NCBI RefSeq assembly: GCF_021404405.1
Contig: NZ_JABFTV010000001.1
Coordinates: 496,001 to 560,000 of the forward strand
Length of the DNA: 64,000 nucleotides
Direction: 5' to 3'
DNA from: Billgrantia aerodenitrificans
Lineage (GTDB): Bacteria; Pseudomonadota; Gammaproteobacteria; Pseudomonadales; Halomonadaceae
Below are positions 26,140 through 35,904 of this stretch, piece after piece. The position numbers and the translations under genes are program-made. Positions within the stretch are counted from its first letter, which is position 1, and each line of letters starts with the position of its first letter. The notes under the pieces were generated by a model, which ran no database searches, was not told the DNA's origin, and was given only the letters and a program-made list of their open reading frames with translations.

Positions 26140-28812
26140 ATGAGTCTGGAGGCAAGAGAAGATTTCGATCCGGTCGAAACCACGGAATGGCTGGATTCCC
26201 TGGAGTCGGTCCTGGATCGTGAGGGCGAGGAACGCGCTCGGTTTCTGCTGACACGCCTGGCCGACCGGCTGCGTCGTGATGGCATGCAGGCACCCTTCTC
26301 GATTAAGACGCCGCATCGCAACACCATCCCGGTGCATCGCGAAGCGCCGATGCCGGGCGACCTGTTCATGGAGCGTCGCATTCGCTCACTGATCCGCTAC
26401 AACGCCATTGCTCAGGTCATCCGCAACAATCGTGCCCACCCGGGCCTGGGCGGCCATATCGCGAGCTTCATGTCGGCCGCCACGCTCTATGACGTCGGCT
26501 TCAACCACTTCTTCCGTGCGCCCAACGGCGACTTCGAGGGCGACCTGGTCTACATCCAGGGCCACGTGGCGCCGGGCGTCTATGCCCGCGCCTACCTGGA
26601 GGGGCGTCTCACCGAGGCGCAGATGGACAAGTATCGCCAGGAGGTCGATGGCGACGGTCTCTCGTCCTACCCGCACCCGTGGCTGATGCCGGACTTCTGG
26701 CAGTTCCCCACCGTTTCCATGGGTCTGGGGCCGATCCAGGCGATCTACCAGGCCCACGTGATGAAGTACCTCGACTCCCGCGAGCTGCGTGACATGCATG
26801 ATCGCAAGATCTGGTGCTTCATGGGCGACGGCGAGTGCGACGAGCCGGAATCCCTCGGCGCCATTCACCTGGCCAGCCGCGAGAAGCTCGACAACCTGAT
26901 CTTCGTCATCAACTGCAACCTGCAGCGCCTGGATGGCCCGGTGCGCGGCAACGGCCGCATCATCGATGAGCTCGAGGGTGTCTTCCGCGGCGCCGGCTGG
27001 AACGTGCTCAAGGTGGTTTGGGGCCGGCTGTGGGATCCGCTGTTCGAGAAGGACAAGAAGGGTATCCTGCAGAAGCGCATGGACGAGGCGGTCGATGGCG
27101 AGTACCAGAACTACAAGGCACTCGGCGGCGCCTATACCCGCGAGCACTTCTTCGGCAAGTACCCGGAAACCGCCGAGATGGTCAAGGATCTCTCGGACGA
27201 GGACATCTGGAAGCTCAACCGCGGCGGCCACGATCCGTTCAAGGTCTATGCGGCCTACCACGAGGCAGTGAACAACGCCAACGGCCGTCCCACCGTGATC
27301 CTTGCGCACACCGTCAAGGGTTACGGCATGGGCAGCGGCGAGGGCGAAGCCGCCATGGAAGCCCACCAGGTCAAGACCATGGAATACGAGGCGCTGCGGA
27401 AATTCCGCGATCGCTTCGGCATTCCGCTCTCCGACGAGCAGCTCAAGGAGGTGCCGTACTACAAGCCGGCGGACGACTCGCCCGAGCTGAAGTACATGCA
27501 CCTGCAGCGCGAGCGCCTGGGCGGCTACCTGCCGCAGCGGCGCAACGACTTCGAGGCGCTGACGATCCCGTCGCTCGAGGACAAGACCTTCGCCACCCAA
27601 CTGGTCGGCTCCAAGGGGCGTGAGATCTCCACTACCATGGCCTTCGTGAGGATTCTCAACGGCCTGGTGAAGGACAAGAAGATCGGCCAGCAGGTGGTGC
27701 CGATCGTGCCCGACGAGGCGCGCACCTTCGGCATGGAGGGGATGTTCCGCCAGCTCGGCATCTATACCTCCGAAGGCCAGAAGTACGAGCCCGTCGACAA
27801 GGGCCAGATCATGTTCTACCGCGAGGACAAGAAGGGTCAGATCCTCGAGGAAGGCATCACCGAGGCTGGGGCGATGTCGGCGTGGATCGCCGCGGCGACC
27901 TCCTACAGCAACCACAATCTGCCGCTGCTGCCGTTCTATATCTACTACTCGATGTTCGGCTTCCAGCGCATCGGCGATCTGGCCTGGGCGGCCGGCGACC
28001 TGCAGGCGCGCGGCTTCCTGGTCGGCGGCACTGCCGGGCGCACCACGCTCAACGGCGAGGGGCTGCAGCACCAGGACGGCCACAGCCATCTGCAGGCGGC
28101 CACCATTCCCAACTGCCGCAGCTACGACCCGACCTACGCCCATGAGGTGGCGGTCATCGTCCAGGACGGCCTGAAGCGCATGTTCGCCGACAAGGAGAAC
28201 TGCTTCTACTACCTGACGGTGATGAACGAGAACTACGAGCACCCCGAGCTCGAGGAGGTGCCCGCCGACGACATCATCAAGGGCATGTACCTGCTGCGCG
28301 AGCACAAGGGCGACAAGGGCCACGTGCAGCTGCTCGGCTCCGGCACCATCCTGCGTGAGGTGGAAGAGGCGGCGCGGATGCTGGCCGAGGAGTGGGGCGT
28401 GGGCTCCGACATCTGGAGCGTGACCAGCTTCAACGAGCTGCGCCGCGAGGCCCTGCTGCTCGAGCGCGAGGCGTTCATCAACGCCGCCGACGAGCCGGTC
28501 AAGCCCCACGTCACCCGCTGCCTGGAAGGGCGCAATGGGCCGGTCATCGCCTCCACCGATTACATGCGTCTGTTCGCCGACCAGGTACGTGCCTGGGTGC
28601 CGACCGACTACCATGTACTGGGGACAGACGGCTACGGCCGCTCCGACACCCGCGAGAAGCTGCGCCATTTCTTCGAGGTCGATCGCTACTTCGTCACCGT
28701 GGCATCGCTGAAGGCGCTGGCCGATCGTGGCGAGCTGGATCGCAAGGTCGTCGCCGAGGCGATCAAGAAGTACGGCATCGATCCCAACAAGCCCAATCCG
28801 CTGACGAGCTGA
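26140..28812 (+). CDS. aceE: pyruvate dehydrogenase E1 component (homodimeric)
   Basis: The ThDP-dependent decarboxylase of the pyruvate dehydrogenase complex. It has 890 aa of the large homodimeric type: RRIRSLIRYNAIAQVIRNN, HPGLGGHIASFMSAATLYDVGFNHFF, the ThDP motif FMGDGECDEPES...NCNLQRLDGPVRG, and the C-terminal transketolase half with GGTAGRTTLNGEGLQHQDGH. The ATG at 26140 follows GGAGAG; the longer frame upstream is not conserved. aceF follows 61 bp later; lpd is not in the immediate downstream region. Confidence 0.97.
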   Translation: MSLEAREDFDPVETTEWLDSLESVLDREGEERARFLLTRLADRLRRDGMQAPFSIKTPHRNTIPVHREAPMPGDLFMERRIRSLIRYNAIAQVIRNNRAHPGLGGHIASFMSAATLYDVGFNHFFRAPNGDFEGDLVYIQGHVAPGVYARAYLEGRLTEAQMDKYRQEVDGDGLSSYPHPWLMPDFWQFPTVSMGLGPIQAIYQAHVMKYLDSRELRDMHDRKIWCFMGDGECDEPESLGAIHLASREKLDNLIFVINCNLQRLDGPVRGNGRIIDELEGVFRGAGWNVLKVVWGRLWDPLFEKDKKGILQKRMDEAVDGEYQNYKALGGAYTREHFFGKYPETAEMVKDLSDEDIWKLNRGGHDPFKVYAAYHEAVNNANGRPTVILAHTVKGYGMGSGEGEAAMEAHQVKTMEYEALRKFRDRFGIPLSDEQLKEVPYYKPADDSPELKYMHLQRERLGGYLPQRRNDFEALTIPSLEDKTFATQLVGSKGREISTTMAFVRILNGLVKDKKIGQQVVPIVPDEARTFGMEGMFRQLGIYTSEGQKYEPVDKGQIMFYREDKKGQILEEGITEAGAMSAWIAAATSYSNHNLPLLPFYIYYSMFGFQRIGDLAWAAGDLQARGFLVGGTAGRTTLNGEGLQHQDGHSHLQAATIPNCRSYDPTYAHEVAVIVQDGLKRMFADKENCFYYLTVMNENYEHPELEEVPADDIIKGMYLLREHKGDKGHVQLLGSGTILREVEEAARMLAEEWGVGSDIWSVTSFNELRREALLLEREAFINAADEPVKPHVTRCLEGRNGPVIASTDYMRLFADQVRAWVPTDYHVLGTDGYGRSDTREKLRHFFEVDRYFVTVASLKALADRGELDRKVVAEAIKKYGIDPNKPNPLTS

Positions 28813-28873
28813 TCCGGTGGCAAGGCGGGCAGGTGCCCGCCTGTTCCAGGCACGATTTGGAAGGAGCGCGACC

Positions 28874-30904
28874 TTGAGTAGCGAAATCATCAAAGTTCCA
28901 GACATCGGCGGCAGCGAAGACGTCGAGATCATCGAAATCGCCGTATCCGAAGGGGACGTCATCCAGCCCGAGGACACGCTGATCACCCTGGAGTCCGACA
29001 AGGCCAGCATGGATGTACCCTCGCCCAAGGGCGGCAAGGTCGTCCGCGTGCTGGTGAAGGAGGGCGACACCGTCTCCGAGGGCGACGACATCGTCGAGCT
29101 CGAGGTGGAGGGTGGTGGCAGCAGCGACGCCGGCAGTGAAGAGAAGGCCGAGCCCGCCGAGCCCAAGCGCGAGCAGGCATCCAGTCAGGCCACCCAAGCC
29201 GCGGCGGAGAAGCCGGCGGCCAAGAAGGCCAGCGGCGGCGGCAAGCGCACCGTCGAGATCAAGGTGCCCGACCTGGGCGGCTCCGAGAACGTCGAGATCA
29301 TCGAAGTGGCGGTCGCCGAAGGTGACGAGGTGGCGGAAGAGGACACCCTGATCACCCTCGAGTCGGACAAGGCCTCGATGGACGTGCCGAGCCCCTACGG
29401 CGGCAAGCTGGTCAGCCTCACCGTCAAGGAGGGCGATACCGTCTCCGAGGGCGACGTGATCGGCACCATGGAGATTGCCGGCGAGGGCGGCGATGACTCG
29501 GGAGAGCACGAGCCCGAGCCCGAAGCCGTCGAGACCACCGCGGAGCCCGCCGAGCAGGCCGAAGCGCCGGCCGAGGAAGAGGCCGTGAGCGGCGAACCCG
29601 AGCGCCGCGAGATCCGCGTTCCTGACCTCTCCGGCTCCAGCGACGTGCCGATCATCGAGATCGCCGTGAGCGCCGGCGACGAGGTGAACGAGGAAGATCC
29701 GCTGATCACCCTGGAGTCCGACAAGGCCTCCATGGATGTGCCGAGCCCCTACAAGGGCAAACTGATCGAGCTCACCGTCAAAGAGGGCGATACCGTCTCC
29801 GAAGGCGATCTGATCGGCTACATCGAGGTGGCCGGCAGCAAGCCAGCCTCCAAGAAGGCCGACAAGCCGACCGAGCAGAAAGCCGCGGCGCCGTCATCGG
29901 CCAAGGCCGACAAGCCGGCTTCGACCCCGGCCGGCACGCCGAGCCCGGAAGCGCAGATGGCGGCCCACAAGCCCCGCGACGGCAAGCTGGTCCACGCCGG
30001 CCCCGCCGTTCGCATGCTGGCCCGCGAGCTCGGCGTCGACCTGGGCCTGGTCAAGCCGAGCGGACCGAAGGACCGGGTGCTGAAGGAGGACATCCACGCC
30101 TACGTCAAGCAGGTCATGGCCGGGCAGGCCCAGGCGCCTGCTGCTGCGCCGGCGGCGACTGGCGGCGCCGGCATTCCGCCGGTACCGGATCAGGACTTCA
30201 GTCAGTTCGGCGAAGTGGAAGAGAAGGCGATGGGACGCCTGCTCAAGATGGGCGCCACCAACCTGCACCGCAGCTGGCTCAACGTGCCCCACGTCACCCA
30301 GTTCGACGAGGCCGACATCACCGAGCTCGAGACCTTCCGCAAGGCGATGAAGGCCGAAGCCGAGGCCCAGGGTGCCAAGCTCACGCCGCTGCCGTTCCTG
30401 ATCAAGGCGTGTGCCTTCGCCCTGCGCAAGTTCCCGCAGTTCAACGTCAGCCTGAAGAGCGACGGCGAGACCATCGTGTGGAAGAAGTACGTCCACATCG
30501 GTATCGCGGTCGACACACCCGATGGGCTGATGGTGCCGGTGATCCGCGACGCCGACAAGAAGTCGCTGATCGATCTGGCCAAGGAGAGCGTGGAGCTGGC
30601 CGGCAAGGCGCAGTCGAAGAAGCTCAAGCGCGAGGAGATGACCGGTGGCTGTTTCACCATCTCCAGCCTGGGCTCCATCGGCGGTACCGCCTTCACGCCG
30701 ATCGTCAACGCCCCGGAAGTCGCCATTCTCGGCGTCTCCAAGGCGCAGATGAAACCGGTGTGGAACGGCGCCGATTTCGAGCCGCGCCTGATGATGCCGC
30801 TGTCGCTCTCCTACGATCACCGCGCCGTGAACGGTGCCGATGCCGCGCGTTTCACCGCCTTCCTGGCGGCGGCGCTGAGCGACATCCGCCGTATGCTGCT
30901 GTGA
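28874..30904 (+). CDS. aceF: pyruvate dehydrogenase E2 component (dihydrolipoyllysine acetyltransferase)
   Basis: The core of the PDH complex. Three tandem lipoyl domains each contain ESDKASMDVPSP with the lipoylated Lys (K43 and near 164 and 288), joined by Ala/Pro/Glu linkers. A peripheral E3/E1-binding domain (AGPAVRMLARELGVDLG) follows about residue 375, then the acyltransferase domain ending with YDHRAVNGADAARF. The start is TTG at 28874, supported by AAGGAG seven bases upstream; no ATG fits. The Asp of the usual HRxxDG is Asn here, as I recall for some pseudomonad AceF proteins. Confidence 0.95.
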   Translation: MSSEIIKVPDIGGSEDVEIIEIAVSEGDVIQPEDTLITLESDKASMDVPSPKGGKVVRVLVKEGDTVSEGDDIVELEVEGGGSSDAGSEEKAEPAEPKREQASSQATQAAAEKPAAKKASGGGKRTVEIKVPDLGGSENVEIIEVAVAEGDEVAEEDTLITLESDKASMDVPSPYGGKLVSLTVKEGDTVSEGDVIGTMEIAGEGGDDSGEHEPEPEAVETTAEPAEQAEAPAEEEAVSGEPERREIRVPDLSGSSDVPIIEIAVSAGDEVNEEDPLITLESDKASMDVPSPYKGKLIELTVKEGDTVSEGDLIGYIEVAGSKPASKKADKPTEQKAAAPSSAKADKPASTPAGTPSPEAQMAAHKPRDGKLVHAGPAVRMLARELGVDLGLVKPSGPKDRVLKEDIHAYVKQVMAGQAQAPAAAPAATGGAGIPPVPDQDFSQFGEVEEKAMGRLLKMGATNLHRSWLNVPHVTQFDEADITELETFRKAMKAEAEAQGAKLTPLPFLIKACAFALRKFPQFNVSLKSDGETIVWKKYVHIGIAVDTPDGLMVPVIRDADKKSLIDLAKESVELAGKAQSKKLKREEMTGGCFTISSLGSIGGTAFTPIVNAPEVAILGVSKAQMKPVWNGADFEPRLMMPLSLSYDHRAVNGADAARFTAFLAAALSDIRRMLL

Positions 30905-30920
30905 ATGTGATCTGAGATGA

Positions 30921-30955
30921 CACCGACGGCGCCCTACGGGGCGCCGTCGGTGTTT
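30921..30955 (+). terminator. terminator of aceEF
   Basis: A perfect 14-bp stem, CACCGACGGCGCCC (30921-30934) / GGGCGCCGTCGGTG (30939-30952), loop TACG, followed by a short TTT. A strong hairpin with a weak U-tract. Confidence 0.75.
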
Positions 30956-31140
30956 GGGCTCCACTTTCGGGTGGGAATACCAAAGTGCAACCCGCCCATA
31001 ATTGGCTGATAATGCAGCGGCTTTGGTGCTCGGGCGGGGCTTGCCCGATAGCCTGCGGTTGTCTGGTGCCGTCGCCGCGGTTATCGTTCATGACATTCCA
31101 CTTACTCACAAGAATTTCCACTCTCTCAAGGAGCAGCTAG
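30956..31140 (+). promoter_or_regulatory. adk promoter region
   Basis: GATAAT at 31008-31013 is the best -10 candidate; 17 bp upstream stands only a weak GTGCAA. ATACCAAAGT at 30977-30986 shares 10 bases with the element found before acs and before the symporter operon. AAGGAG lies just ahead of the adk ATG. Confidence 0.35.
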
Positions 31141-31797
<657 letters not shown>

Positions 31798-31820
31798 GTC
31801 GACTCGGTGTGAATCGGTAT

Positions 31821-31846
31821 GAAAGGCCCGCCTTGGCGGGCCTTTC
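31821..31846 (+). terminator. hairpin after adk
   Basis: A perfect 12-bp palindrome, GAAAGGCCCGCC (31821-31832) / GGCGGGCCTTTC (31835-31846), with TT between the arms. The T-run is short and within the arm. It is a probable weak terminator before the tsaB promoter. Confidence 0.6.
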
Positions 31847-31882
31847 GCGTTGTGGCCCATCGTCCCGCATCCGCCGGCAGCG

Positions 31883-31888
31883 TATAAT
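31883..31888 (+). promoter_or_regulatory. -10 box (TATAAT) upstream of tsaB
   Basis: A perfect sigma70 -10 hexamer 33 bp before the chosen tsaB start, in the adk-tsaB gap. No good -35 is seen at 16-18 bp, so it may depend on an activator or be fortuitous. Confidence 0.4.
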
Positions 31889-31921
31889 GTCGCCTTTATG
31901 CTTCGAAGCGAAATGTCCCTT

Positions 31922-32626
31922 ATGCCGATTCTGCTGGCCCTCGATGCCTCCTCCAGTGCTTGCTCCGTTGCCCTGTCGATCCAGCGTGGCGCCGACGAGC
32001 CGAGGCTGATATCCCGCTTTGCCATGACCCCCCGCGAGCATACCCGTCGGCTGCTGCCGATGGTCGACGAGGTGCTGGCCGAGGCGGGCGTGACGCCTGG
32101 CGAGCTGGACGCCGTGGCCTACGGCCGTGGCCCGGGCTCCTTCACCGGCTTGCGTATCGCCGCCGGCGCGGCTCAGGGGCTGGCCTACGGGCTTGAGTGC
32201 CCCTTGCTGGGTGTCTCCACCCTCGAAGCGCTGGCGCTGGCGGCGCATCGCCGACACGGCGTGGAGTACGTCGCCACTGCGCTGGATGCGCGCATGAGCG
32301 AGATCTATGCCGCTGCCTGGCGCTGTCGGGACGGCAACGTCGAGGCGCTGCTCGGGGAGGCGGTGATTGCACCGCAGCGGTTGCGACTGCCAGCAGTAGC
32401 GGGGCCGGACGGCTGGTACGGCATCGGCTCCGGCTGGACGCTGTGGGAGTCGATGCCGGTCGAGGTGCAGGCCGCGGTGAGCCAGCGTGATAGCGACACC
32501 GAGCCGGCCGCGGAAGAGATGGTTCTGCTGGCGGCTCGCCAATACACCGCCGGCGAACGTACGGCCCCCCACGAGGCGCAGCCGATCTATCTGCGTGACC
32601 AGGTGGCGTGGCAGAAGGGCGGATGA
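31922..32626 (+). CDS. tsaB: tRNA threonylcarbamoyladenosine biosynthesis protein TsaB
   Basis: The ASKHA-fold partner of TsaD in t6A37 synthesis. The N-terminal [18 protein letters not shown] and the [24 protein letters not shown] segment are diagnostic, followed by [17 protein letters not shown] 31922 gives 234 aa; ATG 31913 is close by and possible. The gene stops inside the next start (ATGA), coupling it to rsmJ. TrmO, which acts on the same A37 modification, is also encoded in the window. Confidence 0.92.
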   Translation: MPILLALDASSSACSVALSIQRGADEPRLISRFAMTPREHTRRLLPMVDEVLAEAGVTPGELDAVAYGRGPGSFTGLRIAAGAAQGLAYGLECPLLGVSTLEALALAAHRRHGVEYVATALDARMSEIYAAAWRCRDGNVEALLGEAVIAPQRLRLPAVAGPDGWYGIGSGWTLWESMPVEVQAAVSQRDSDTEPAAEEMVLLAARQYTAGERTAPHEAQPIYLRDQVAWQKGG

Positions 32627-33318
32627 GCGACGTGGATGGTGCGGCGCTCGAGCTGCGGCGTGAGGCGGGCGCGCTGGTACTGGCTGGCGATCCGGCGCGT
32701 TACGGCAAGCCCCTGCGCATCGATTTCGCCGAGGGGCGTGCGGCCCACCGGCGTCGCTTCGGCGGCGGCCGCGGTCAGCTGATCGCCCGGGCCTGTGGCC
32801 TTGCCGCCGGGATCACTCCCAGCGTGGTCGATGCCACCGCCGGCCTTGGCCGCGATGCCTTCGTGCTGGCCAGTCTCGGCGCCGAGGTGCTGCTCGTGGA
32901 GCGTGTGGCCCAGATCCATGCGCTGCTGGAAGACGGCCTGGCGCGTGCCGCCAGTGATACCAACACGGCCGAGATCGTCGCCCGCATGCGCCTGGCCCAT
33001 GGCGACGCCACCCGCGAACTCGCGGCGCTGGTGGCCGCCAGCGGTGTCGCACCCCAGGTGGTTCACCTCGATCCTATGTTCCCGCATCGCGAGAAGTCGG
33101 CGCTGGTGAAGAAGGAGATGCGGCTGTTTCGCGAGCTGGCCGGCGACGACGACGATGCGCCGCGGCTGCTGGAGGCGGCGCTGGATGTCGCCACCCACCG
33201 GGTGGTTGTCAAGCGTCCGCGCAAGGCACCGCCCATCGTGGGGCCGGCGCCGCACCACGTCATCGAAGGCAAGACCAGCCGATACGACCTCTACGTCCAC
33301 CGCTCACTCAAGGGCTGA
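32623..33318 (+). CDS. rsmJ: 16S rRNA (guanine(1516)-N2)-methyltransferase RsmJ
   Basis: A SAM-dependent rRNA methyltransferase (YhiQ). The SAM motif [19 protein letters not shown] and the [21 protein letters not shown] segment, followed by [10 protein letters not shown] and GKTSRYDLY, match the family. It is 231 aa from the ATG at 32623, which overlaps the tsaB stop by 4 nt; a slightly earlier in-frame ATG at 32608 lies inside tsaB. Confidence 0.9.
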   Translation: MSDVDGAALELRREAGALVLAGDPARYGKPLRIDFAEGRAAHRRRFGGGRGQLIARACGLAAGITPSVVDATAGLGRDAFVLASLGAEVLLVERVAQIHALLEDGLARAASDTNTAEIVARMRLAHGDATRELAALVAASGVAPQVVHLDPMFPHREKSALVKKEMRLFRELAGDDDDAPRLLEAALDVATHRVVVKRPRKAPPIVGPAPHHVIEGKTSRYDLYVHRSLKG

Positions 33319-33341
33319 CTCAAGGGCCGACTCGGCATCGA

Positions 33342-35780
33342 TCAGTTATGACTGACCAGCTGTAACCGGTGCCTTAGTGCCGGATCGTACAGCTCGCCGG
33401 TTCGCTGTGCAGCGCTGCGCAGGCGCTCGTCGAACCACAGCCGATCCTCCCGCTCCCAGATCCACCCTTCGGCTTCCAGGCTCACGATCAGACTGGCGAA
33501 CAGGGTGCGGTCAAAGAACTCCGGTGCGTCTCGACCCGACAGCAGTGCCAGTCGCTCGGTCAATTGCTGGCTGCGCTCGGCCAGGGCGTCTCGTCCCAGG
33601 GTGCCGGGGGCCTGGGCCAGTAGAATAGTCAGCAGCAAATAGCCGCGCTCCAGCGAGGGCTGCATCAGTCGCGCCAACAGCCGTAGCTGCTCGCCGGCCT
33701 CCAGCGAGGCGGGGCGCTGCCAGCCGTCGTCGGTTCGCTCCAGCAAGCCTTCCCGGCACAGCGCTTCCAGCATCACCGGCAGTGCCTCGCTGAGTGTTAC
33801 CGGGGTGAGAAACAGCTCGCGCGAGAGGATCGGCCAGGGTGGCCCGAGCTGGGCCTCGAGGCTCTCCAGGTCGTGACGCGGAGCGTGGCGAAAGGCGAAG
33901 GCGGTCAGGCCGGCCAGGGCGAAGAGGTGCAGCACGTTGTTGCGATACCACACCAGCAGGTTGGCCTGCTCGGTGGTCGCGACCAGGATATCGCCCAGCG
34001 CATGCGGCCGACGCTCGATCATGCCCAGCGCCACGACCTGGTCGATCCATTCGTCGGGTTCGCCTCGGGGCAGGCTGGCATGCTGGCCGCCTCGGCAGTG
34101 ACGCTGCAGCGCCGTCAGCAGCGCGAGCTGGCGCGACATCAGGCTGGCCTCGATGGCGTGGTGGGGCGTGGCCAGCAGCACCAGGGCCACCAGATTGACC
34201 GGATTGAGCGCTGCCGCGGCGTTGATGCGCCGGGCCAGCTCGTCACCGAGTCGGGGGACTGCCTGGTTGAGCCAGGGCGGCTTTGCCTCGACGAGATCGT
34301 CGCGCCATGCCGGCACGGCCTCATCGAGGAAGGCGCCGAGCGGCAGTGGTTCGCCGACGTTGACCGTGACCTTGCCGAACGGCTGGCGCAGTTGGCCAAT
34401 GACCCGCAGCAGAGCCCAGGGACTCTCCTTGCGCTTCTTGCCGCCGCGCATCTCGCGCTGGTAGCTGGCGTTCTCGATGATGCGCTCATAGCCGATGTAG
34501 ACCGGAATGAAGGCGAGTCGAGGTGGTGTGGTTCCTGCTGCACTACGGAGGTATGAGCGCATCGTCATCGACAACATGCCGGGTCTTGCCGGGAGCATAC
34601 GCCCGCTACGCGAACGACCGCCTTCGATGAAATACTCCAGCGGGTGGCCGCGCTCCAGCAGGCGGTGCAGGTATTCATTGAAGACCGCCGCGTAGAGCGG
34701 CTTGTCGCGAAAACTGCGGCGCATGAAGAAGGCGCCGCCACGGCGCAGCAGCGGGCCGATCAGCAGCATGTTGAGGTTGCGTCCGGCAGCGACATGGGGT
34801 GGCATCAGGCCGTCGCGATAGAGCACGTAGGAGAGCAGCAGATAGTCGATGTGGCTGCGGTGGCAGGGCACGTAGACCAGCGTATGATCGCCCGCCAGCG
34901 CCTTGACCCGGTCGAGACCGCGGACTTCGACACCGTCGTACAGGCGGTTCCACAGGCGCCGCAGCAGGCCGTCCATGAAGCGCAGCACCGGGTAGGTCAT
35001 GTTCGAGGCGATCTCGCGGCCATAGCGCAGGGCACGCCGCTGCAGGCGTTCGGGCGAGCGCTTCTCGCTTACCGCCAACTCGTCGATCACCTGGCGTACC
35101 TCGGGGCTGGATGCCACGCCCTCGATCAGAGTGCGGCGGTGCGAGAGGTCGGGGCCGAGCACCCGCGTGCGCATGCGCCGGAAATGGATGCGCAGCAGTC
35201 GCGCGCTCTTGCGATTGGCCACCGCCGGGCCGCGTTCGTCGAGCAGATCGCGCAGGTCGAGGGGAGCGCCAAAGTGCACCTCCACGCTCTTGCCGTTGAT
35301 CACTACCGACAGCGCCCGGCGCAGCCGGCCGGTGAGCTGCCAACTGTCAGCCGCCAGCAGCCGCCAAAAGCCGAAGCGCTTGCCTGGGGCGCGGCCCCAG
35401 AACACGCTCACCGGGACCAGTTGGATCTCGGCGTCGGCATGTTCGGCAAGGTATTCCAGCGCCTGACGAAAAGGGGCCTCGAAGGCGCGACCGCGCCGCC
35501 ACAGGCGGGGCCTGACGGGCAGCGCCATACTGGCCGGTAGCTCCAGTCCCGGCAGGTGGACCTTGCCCTTGGGCGACGGCAGGCCATGGCGCTGGCACAG
35601 TACCTCCAGCAACAGGTCATCGGAGAGTGCCGGATGTGGCAGTACGTAGAGAGTGGGCCGTGACGGGTCGAGTCCCAGGTCGGTCGGGTCGGGCTCGATG
35701 AGCCGGGTGTCGACCCAGGCCTTGATGATGCCCTTGAGCGGGGCGCGGAGCAGTGTGAGCAGCGAGTCGGCCAGGGCCAT
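33342..35780 (-). CDS. plsB: glycerol-3-phosphate 1-O-acyltransferase PlsB
   Basis: The membrane-associated first enzyme of phospholipid synthesis, using acyl-CoA or acyl-ACP. The acyltransferase motifs are present in order: CHRSHIDYLLLSY (HxxxxD), GGAFFMRRSFRDKPLY, LEYFIEGGRSRSGRML and AFIPVYIGYERII. ATG 35780 gives 812 aa, close to the 807 aa of E. coli PlsB; GAGG stands just upstream. The frame stays open further up, but that extension is not conserved. It is divergent from the PLD-family gene, which also acts in phospholipid metabolism. Confidence 0.95.
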   Translation of the reverse strand: MALADSLLTLLRAPLKGIIKAWVDTRLIEPDPTDLGLDPSRPTLYVLPHPALSDDLLLEVLCQRHGLPSPKGKVHLPGLELPASMALPVRPRLWRRGRAFEAPFRQALEYLAEHADAEIQLVPVSVFWGRAPGKRFGFWRLLAADSWQLTGRLRRALSVVINGKSVEVHFGAPLDLRDLLDERGPAVANRKSARLLRIHFRRMRTRVLGPDLSHRRTLIEGVASSPEVRQVIDELAVSEKRSPERLQRRALRYGREIASNMTYPVLRFMDGLLRRLWNRLYDGVEVRGLDRVKALAGDHTLVYVPCHRSHIDYLLLSYVLYRDGLMPPHVAAGRNLNMLLIGPLLRRGGAFFMRRSFRDKPLYAAVFNEYLHRLLERGHPLEYFIEGGRSRSGRMLPARPGMLSMTMRSYLRSAAGTTPPRLAFIPVYIGYERIIENASYQREMRGGKKRKESPWALLRVIGQLRQPFGKVTVNVGEPLPLGAFLDEAVPAWRDDLVEAKPPWLNQAVPRLGDELARRINAAAALNPVNLVALVLLATPHHAIEASLMSRQLALLTALQRHCRGGQHASLPRGEPDEWIDQVVALGMIERRPHALGDILVATTEQANLLVWYRNNVLHLFALAGLTAFAFRHAPRHDLESLEAQLGPPWPILSRELFLTPVTLSEALPVMLEALCREGLLERTDDGWQRPASLEAGEQLRLLARLMQPSLERGYLLLTILLAQAPGTLGRDALAERSQQLTERLALLSGRDAPEFFDRTLFASLIVSLEAEGWIWEREDRLWFDERLRSAAQRTGELYDPALRHRLQLVSHN

Positions 35781-35904
35781 TCCATTGCCTCGATAGTGTA
35801 GCAAGGCCCCAGTATAGCCATGCTTGTCTGCCCCGGTCAGGTGCCGCTTTCCCTGGCGCGGCAAACGTGCGTCAATCGAGCCAGACAAGGAGAGGGAGAC
35901 GGCC

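Noticed and set aside
26386-29166. A 926-codon open frame on the minus strand opposite aceE/aceF
   Set aside because: aceE is unambiguous on the other strand; the antisense product lacks any recognisable motif.
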